Positions 59,647 to 64,000 of a stretch of DNA of 64,000 nucleotides are shown here, in pieces (within the stretch, counting starts at the first letter, position 1; each line of letters begins with the position of its first letter). This DNA is from Knoxdaviesia capensis (taxonomy: Eukaryota; Ascomycota; Sordariomycetes; Microascales; Gondwanamycetaceae): NCBI GenBank assembly GCA_001510575.1, contig LNGK01000007.1, forward strand, positions 1,172,151-1,236,150, in the 5' to 3' direction. The position numbers were made by a program, and so were the translations under genes. The notes under the pieces were generated by a model. It worked only from the letters and a program-made list of their open reading frames with translations, ran no database searches and was not told where the DNA came from.

Positions 59647-61093
59647 CTACACATCTTCGAATTCAACGTCCTCTTCACTCTCTTCATCAGCCGCCGGAGT
59701 TGCCTCTTCAATCTTGACCTTCTTTGCCTGCCGCCCGCTGCTTCTGTCGTCGGAATTGTCCTCACTGTTGTCATCGTCGTTTCCGGTCGCACGGCTAACC
59801 GGAGGAATCGGCGTAGTTCCCAAAGACATGTTCGACGCTGCCACACCCTCGGAGTCGATATCGTCTTCGTCTTCTTCCTCATCGTCGTCTGACCCATATT
59901 CTTCTTCTTCAAGTTCACGCCGAGCCTCCTCAGCTTGTGTGGCCTTTAAGCGCTCGAAATAATCGTCAATATCTGCATGGTCGGTTTCGTTGGGAGTGCT
60001 CTCTTGCGCCGACTTCTTTGCATCTTCTTCAGCCTTGGGGTCAAAAGTTGTCGTCGCCGATAGATTGCTGGATCCGACACTCGTGAAAGACTCGCCGGTA
60101 ATTGTGCTGTTTGACATCCAGGACGGAAGTGCATTCTGCTGGGCGATCTTTTCCTTATGGGCCTTTTCCGCCGCAATTTCGGCATCCGTTGGCCCATCGG
60201 ACGTGGAGATGTTGACTGCCAGTGTCTTGGGACCAATATTGGCAAGGCCCTTTACGGCAGTCGGTCGGTTGGATGCGCCATGCACCGGAACTGACTGGAT
60301 TATTGGGTGGCTTGGGTCGCGCACCACGGGGCGCGCAGCCGCAATTGCCACCTCAAACGTGCACTCGGGAATTCTGCTGTTATCGATCATTTGCAGGCGG
60401 TCGGTGACAAATTTGAGCTGGTTATTCAACCGCGTTGATTGTTCGTGCCCGGTGGAATTTCGCTCCAAGTCGTGTACGAGGCGCGATCCGCATCGATGGC
60501 ATAAGAAGCCTCCGCTATCAAACGAGTCGAGAACATCCAAGCTCGTATAGTCTGATCCGCACTTATTGCAGAAATATTCTTTCTTTTCGCTGGCAGGAAT
60601 TGCGTTTCCCTGGATATCCTTCGTAATGTTGTAGACGCGCCACTTGATCGCATCGATTGCGTCACGGTAGTCCAGGTAGTAGTAGATCTGGGTCATAGGT
60701 CTGGCTTGTCCATCTCGAAGCTCCTGGCGATTGAATCTGATATAGCAACCATAGAGTAAGAAAAGCCGCCGCAAAAGAAACCAGGCCTCTGGGATTGATG
60801 GGACCTACTGGTGTACAAGCCGTTCCTCCTTCAACTTTGCTACCAGCTTATGCAGATCCTTGAGATTCATAGACACAATGTAAGCCAGGTCGACATCGCG
60901 AAGTCTAGATTTCTTATGTCATCAGCAACCATGATTCCCAACGACCGACGGCTATCTGAGAACTAGCTACTGCGCCTGCACAGCAGAAACGGACTTACGC
61001 AGAGTAGGCAACAACAGAGTCCACGATGATTATCTGTCTCGTCTCGTAGAACGCCCGCGTCACCATGCGAACCAAGGTCTGAGCCTGGTCCAT
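59647..61093 (-). CDS. tfa1: Transcription initiation factor TFIIE alpha subunit
   Basis: Three minus-strand exons: 61093-60999, 60904-60809 and 60736-59647 (introns 94 and 72 nt). They encode 426 residues. Residues 1-95 form the winged helix (FYETRQIIIVDSVV, ALRDVDLAYIVSMNLKDLHK, FNRQELRDGQARPMTQIYYY). A C4 zinc ribbon follows with Cys120/123 and Cys143/146 (FCNKCG and LCHRCG). The C-terminal third is very acidic (runs of Glu/Asp, ending SEEDVEFEDV), as in TFIIE alpha. It works in the RNA polymerase II pre-initiation complex, recruiting TFIIH. The first two exons are short and easily missed. It lies downstream of SMC1 on the same strand with a 678-bp gap. Confidence 0.94.
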
Positions 61094-61771
61094 CCTATCG
61101 TTTGCTCGCAATGTTGTAGGCAGTGCAGGGGTGTTCGATACCGCGATCACTCGGTAAAGTGAAGCTCTCCGTTGTTGAAAACAGTCTGGTGGTCAAGGTG
61201 AGAGGTTGGAAGAGCCGTGAGAGATATCGCATGCAAAACGGGAGAGAAATCGTGCTATGGATGCTTCTGAGCGAAGAACAGACAAGGAAGAAAATAACGA
61301 TTAGTTCGTGTGCGTTGTGTGTGCGTATGTGTGTGGATGTGCAAGGTTGAAAGTTTACATGAACTGACATAGTTGACAAGCTTGAGCTTGGTGGAGCTCT
61401 TTAATCAACACCATTGAATGGCCCACTTTTTTGGGCTGTCATTGCCAGCTAGTTAGTGACATGGTAATATGTGATTTTTTTGAACACAGGACAAAATCTC
61501 CGAAACATCCTAACGCAAAAGCTGTGTGTATTCACAGAAAATAAGAACGCGAATAACAAGGGAAATACACAGTATAGTAGTAGCAACATTAAAGCATAGA
61601 ATGAATTCACCGCCATCATCCCTTCCCTTCCCCCTTCCCCCCCCCGCCGTTAAAAAAAAAAAGAAATTAAAAGGCAACAACCCGCTCCGGTTTCCCTAGC
61701 TGGAGGACTCGGCAAACTTTGAGCTCACTGGTGCCCCTTTAGCACTAAATTACAAAGTCTGCTTGACAGGC
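61094..61771. other. TFIIE alpha promoter / SMC1 3' flank
   Basis: A 678-bp tandem intergenic region. It contains a C-rich run followed by an A-run near 61620-61665. No gene or clear promoter element identified. Confidence 0.5.
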
Positions 61772-64000
61772 TTAAGCATATTTTCTCAACTGTCGACGCA
61801 AGGCGGGTTAGTCACTGTCAGAGCAAGATACACAAGAGCAGATGGGTGCAAAAGGTTCAGGGAAATAGGGAATGTGATACTTACATCAAGGGTCAAAGTT
61901 TTCGAACTGTTAACATCTTGGTCCCGATACACGCCAACAAGACTTTCACTGTCCTGAAACAGGCCAGCCTTGAGACTGATGACGATAAACTGCATGCCAG
62001 GACCCGAATGTTCCCGGATGTACTTCTTGATCTTCTCGACGTTAGCATTATCAAGAGCGGCGTCAACTTCGTCGAGAACGAAGAAAGGGCTCGGCTGATA
62101 GCTGTGAATGGCGAAGATGAGAGCGAGGGCAGCCATGGTCTTTTCACCACCAGACAAGTGTTCCATGTCTCGGAATCGCTTCAGTGGCGGCATGGCGTGA
62201 TACTTGATACCGGAGAGGTAAGGAGTGTCGGTATCCTCTTCGATATCAAGGTAGGCCTGGCCACCAAGGGGGTAAGCCTCCGATCGGGTAAGATCCTTGT
62301 AAACATTGGAGATCTGTTCTTGAATGTGGCTAAAAGCACGATTGAAGAGTTCAAACCGGAGAGCCTTGACCTCGTTGAATGAATCCCGAGCCCGCTTCTG
62401 TTCGTTGCGTGCATCGTCAAAATCCTTCTCGGTAGACTTCAATCGAGACTCAACACTCTCTAGCCGCTCGATTGCTCGCATATTTGGGTTCAGCTTCTCC
62501 AGCTCAGTTGTGATGGCAGCAATCCGTTCATCTAGGCTTTCTTCAACGCTTGGATCGTCGGACTAAGGAGGGGGGGGGGGGGGGGGGGGAAGAAAAAAGG
62601 TCAGATCAGTAATTACAACCAAGAAATCGATTCGTCCCTTCCATTTTCCACGCTGCAAAGAATGAGTTGACTTACCTCTTTCAAATCATCGTCCAGAGTG
62701 CTGTAATCTATTTCGATTCCATGATCATCAAGCGCAGCTTCAACTATCTCGGCTGCTTCTTCATCGTCATCGTCCAGATCCATGGCATCTGGGTCTTGGT
62801 GCAAGATGTTGTCTTCGTTCGGCAGGTTGTCCAAAGATCCTTCAACAAGAGGCACCTGGACCTGCTCAAGTTTGCAACGCCGCAATAGATTGAACTTTCC
62901 GTTCGCATATTTCTGAACTTCGGTTTCGAGTGCTGTAATGTCCTTCTGAATCGCCTCGATCTCTCTGCTGCGTTTCTGAACTTCAACCCGAGCCTCCGAG
63001 ACCCTCTCAGCCTTCTCTTCGAGTTCGGCTCGCTGGTCTTCAAGCGTTTCGCGCAGAGCATCAAGTTCATCCTGGTCGTGGGCGCGGCTCTTTTCAATCT
63101 TTGACTTTTCCTGTTGGTAGGTCTTCACATCCTTCTCGAATCGTTTGAGTTGGTCCTGGAGACGTTGGATTCGGGCTTTCGTTTCCTGGTATCTCGACTC
63201 TTCCCAATTCAGAGAGCTCTTCAGCCTCTGCTTTTGGACTTCGTACTTGTTCCGTTGCTCGGCCATTTCCTGCTCCATGCTTCCCTGTTGAGACTCATAG
63301 TCGCGAATATTGGCATACCCAAGTCGCTTGCAGAACTTTCCAAATACTTCATCTTCGACTCGAGAAATCGAATCTTGGAACTCCTGAGCGGTGTTGCGAA
63401 TACGCTCAAGAGCCTCGCTCTTTTGCTGATACTCGGGCTCAAGTTCTCGCAGCTTCTTCTTCTCATGATCACGCATCTTCTTCGAGCTTGCGAGATTCGT
63501 TTCCAGGCTGGTAAGTTCAGCCTTCGAAAAGGATACTCTCTGCTCCAGACTTGACAGTTCATTCTGCAATGCTTCCTCGGCATTCCCACGGCGGTCAGCC
63601 TTGGGGAGTCGCTCCAGTTCGTCCTTGTACTGGGCTAGGATCCGTTGCAGATTCTGAACATCATGCTCCTCAAACCGACGCTTGGCCTTGTGCTCAGGAC
63701 CACGACCACCCGTCATAAGGCCAGCCTTATGAATGACAAATCCTTCAAGGGTGACGGCTTTGACAGGAATTTTCTTCTGGTAGCAGATCTGTTTCGCAAT
63801 GTTCAGGGTGTCGCAAACGACAGAGCTTCCACAAGCATAAGACATGGCTCTTTCCAAAGAAGTGTCGAAATCAATGGTATCAATAGTCAGGCGAGCTCCG
63901 GGTATTCCTTTGATGGCCGTGTTAACAGCATTGACCTTGATATTGTCCAGCGGAATGAATGTCAAAGGGGGGAAGCGCTGCTCCTTCAGATACTGGACAC
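61772..64000 (-). CDS. smc1: Cohesin subunit Smc1, C-terminal part (runs off the right edge)
   Basis: Minus strand, 3' part only: exons (64000)-62676, 62562-61885 and 61789-61772, with introns of 113 and 95 nt. The visible part is 673 codons plus a partial one at the edge. It begins inside the hinge (VQYLKEQRFPPLTFIPLDN, with GFVIHKAGLMTGG a little later). It continues through the second coiled-coil arm and an acidic insert. It ends with the ABC head: HLSGGEKTMAALALIF (signature), FFVLDEVDAALDNANV (Walker B and D-loop) and the Smc1-typical ending GVYRDQDVNSSKTLTLDLRK. Smc1 forms the cohesin ring with Smc3 and Scc1. The last exon is 18 nt. The first intron listed carries an unusual 20-nt homopolymer just before its acceptor. 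The start codon lies beyond 64000. Confidence 0.95.

Overview
The window looks like nuclear DNA from a filamentous ascomycete, most like Aspergillus/Penicillium-type Eurotiales. The genes have short introns (56-113 nt) with GTAAGT-type donors and CTAAC/CTGAC branch sites. The proteins are single-copy fungal housekeeping proteins, and a large block carries the signature of repeat-induced point mutation (RIP). I see no bacterial features, no CRISPR array and no rRNA or tRNA gene.

Left gene-rich arm (1-17.6 kb): an unassigned Cys-rich/coiled-coil/polyproline protein (+), an NCBP3-like protein (+), a large TPR plus GT41 O-GlcNAc-transferase-like protein (-), ribosomal protein L12 (-), SEC23 (+), RNA polymerase subunit Rpb8 (+) and a Nudix hydrolase of the DUF4743/YJR142W type (-). 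RPL12 and SEC23 are divergent and share a 479-bp intergenic region. In every multi-exon gene the phases of the proposed splice sites add up to a whole number of codons.

Central island (about 17.6-49.3 kb): roughly 31.5 kb of very AT-rich DNA with no intact gene. CpA/TpG are strongly depleted, TpA is enriched and CpG persists, as RIP would produce. It resolves into nested LTR retrotransposons. The outermost is a minus-strand Copia (alpha; pieces 18604-21397 and 46767-48622). It is split by an LTR element of unidentified type (beta; LTRs 21398-21659 and 46510-46766). Beta is split by a plus-strand Copia array with three 139-bp LTRs (gamma; 25413-41811). Gamma is split by a complete minus-strand Copia (delta; 26008-31648) with 343-bp LTRs and a 5-bp target duplication. 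The Copia copies all keep, directly next to an LTR, a primer-binding site complementary to the anticodon arm of initiator tRNA-Met, which implies half-tRNA priming as in Drosophila copia. A perfect 483-bp tandem duplication lies inside gamma's reverse transcriptase.

Right gene-rich arm (49.3-64 kb): ELP4 (+), ribose-5-phosphate isomerase (+), exosome subunit MTR3 (+), the inactive M14 carboxypeptidase ECM14 (+), an MGST3-like MAPEG protein (-), TFIIE alpha (-) and the 3' half of cohesin SMC1 (-, running off the right edge). These genes are not functionally linked. They cover tRNA modification, RNA decay, transcription, translation, secretion and chromosome cohesion, so the window is an ordinary housekeeping region interrupted by one silenced transposon nest. 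The two genes beside the nest point away from it, and their promoters lie at its edges.
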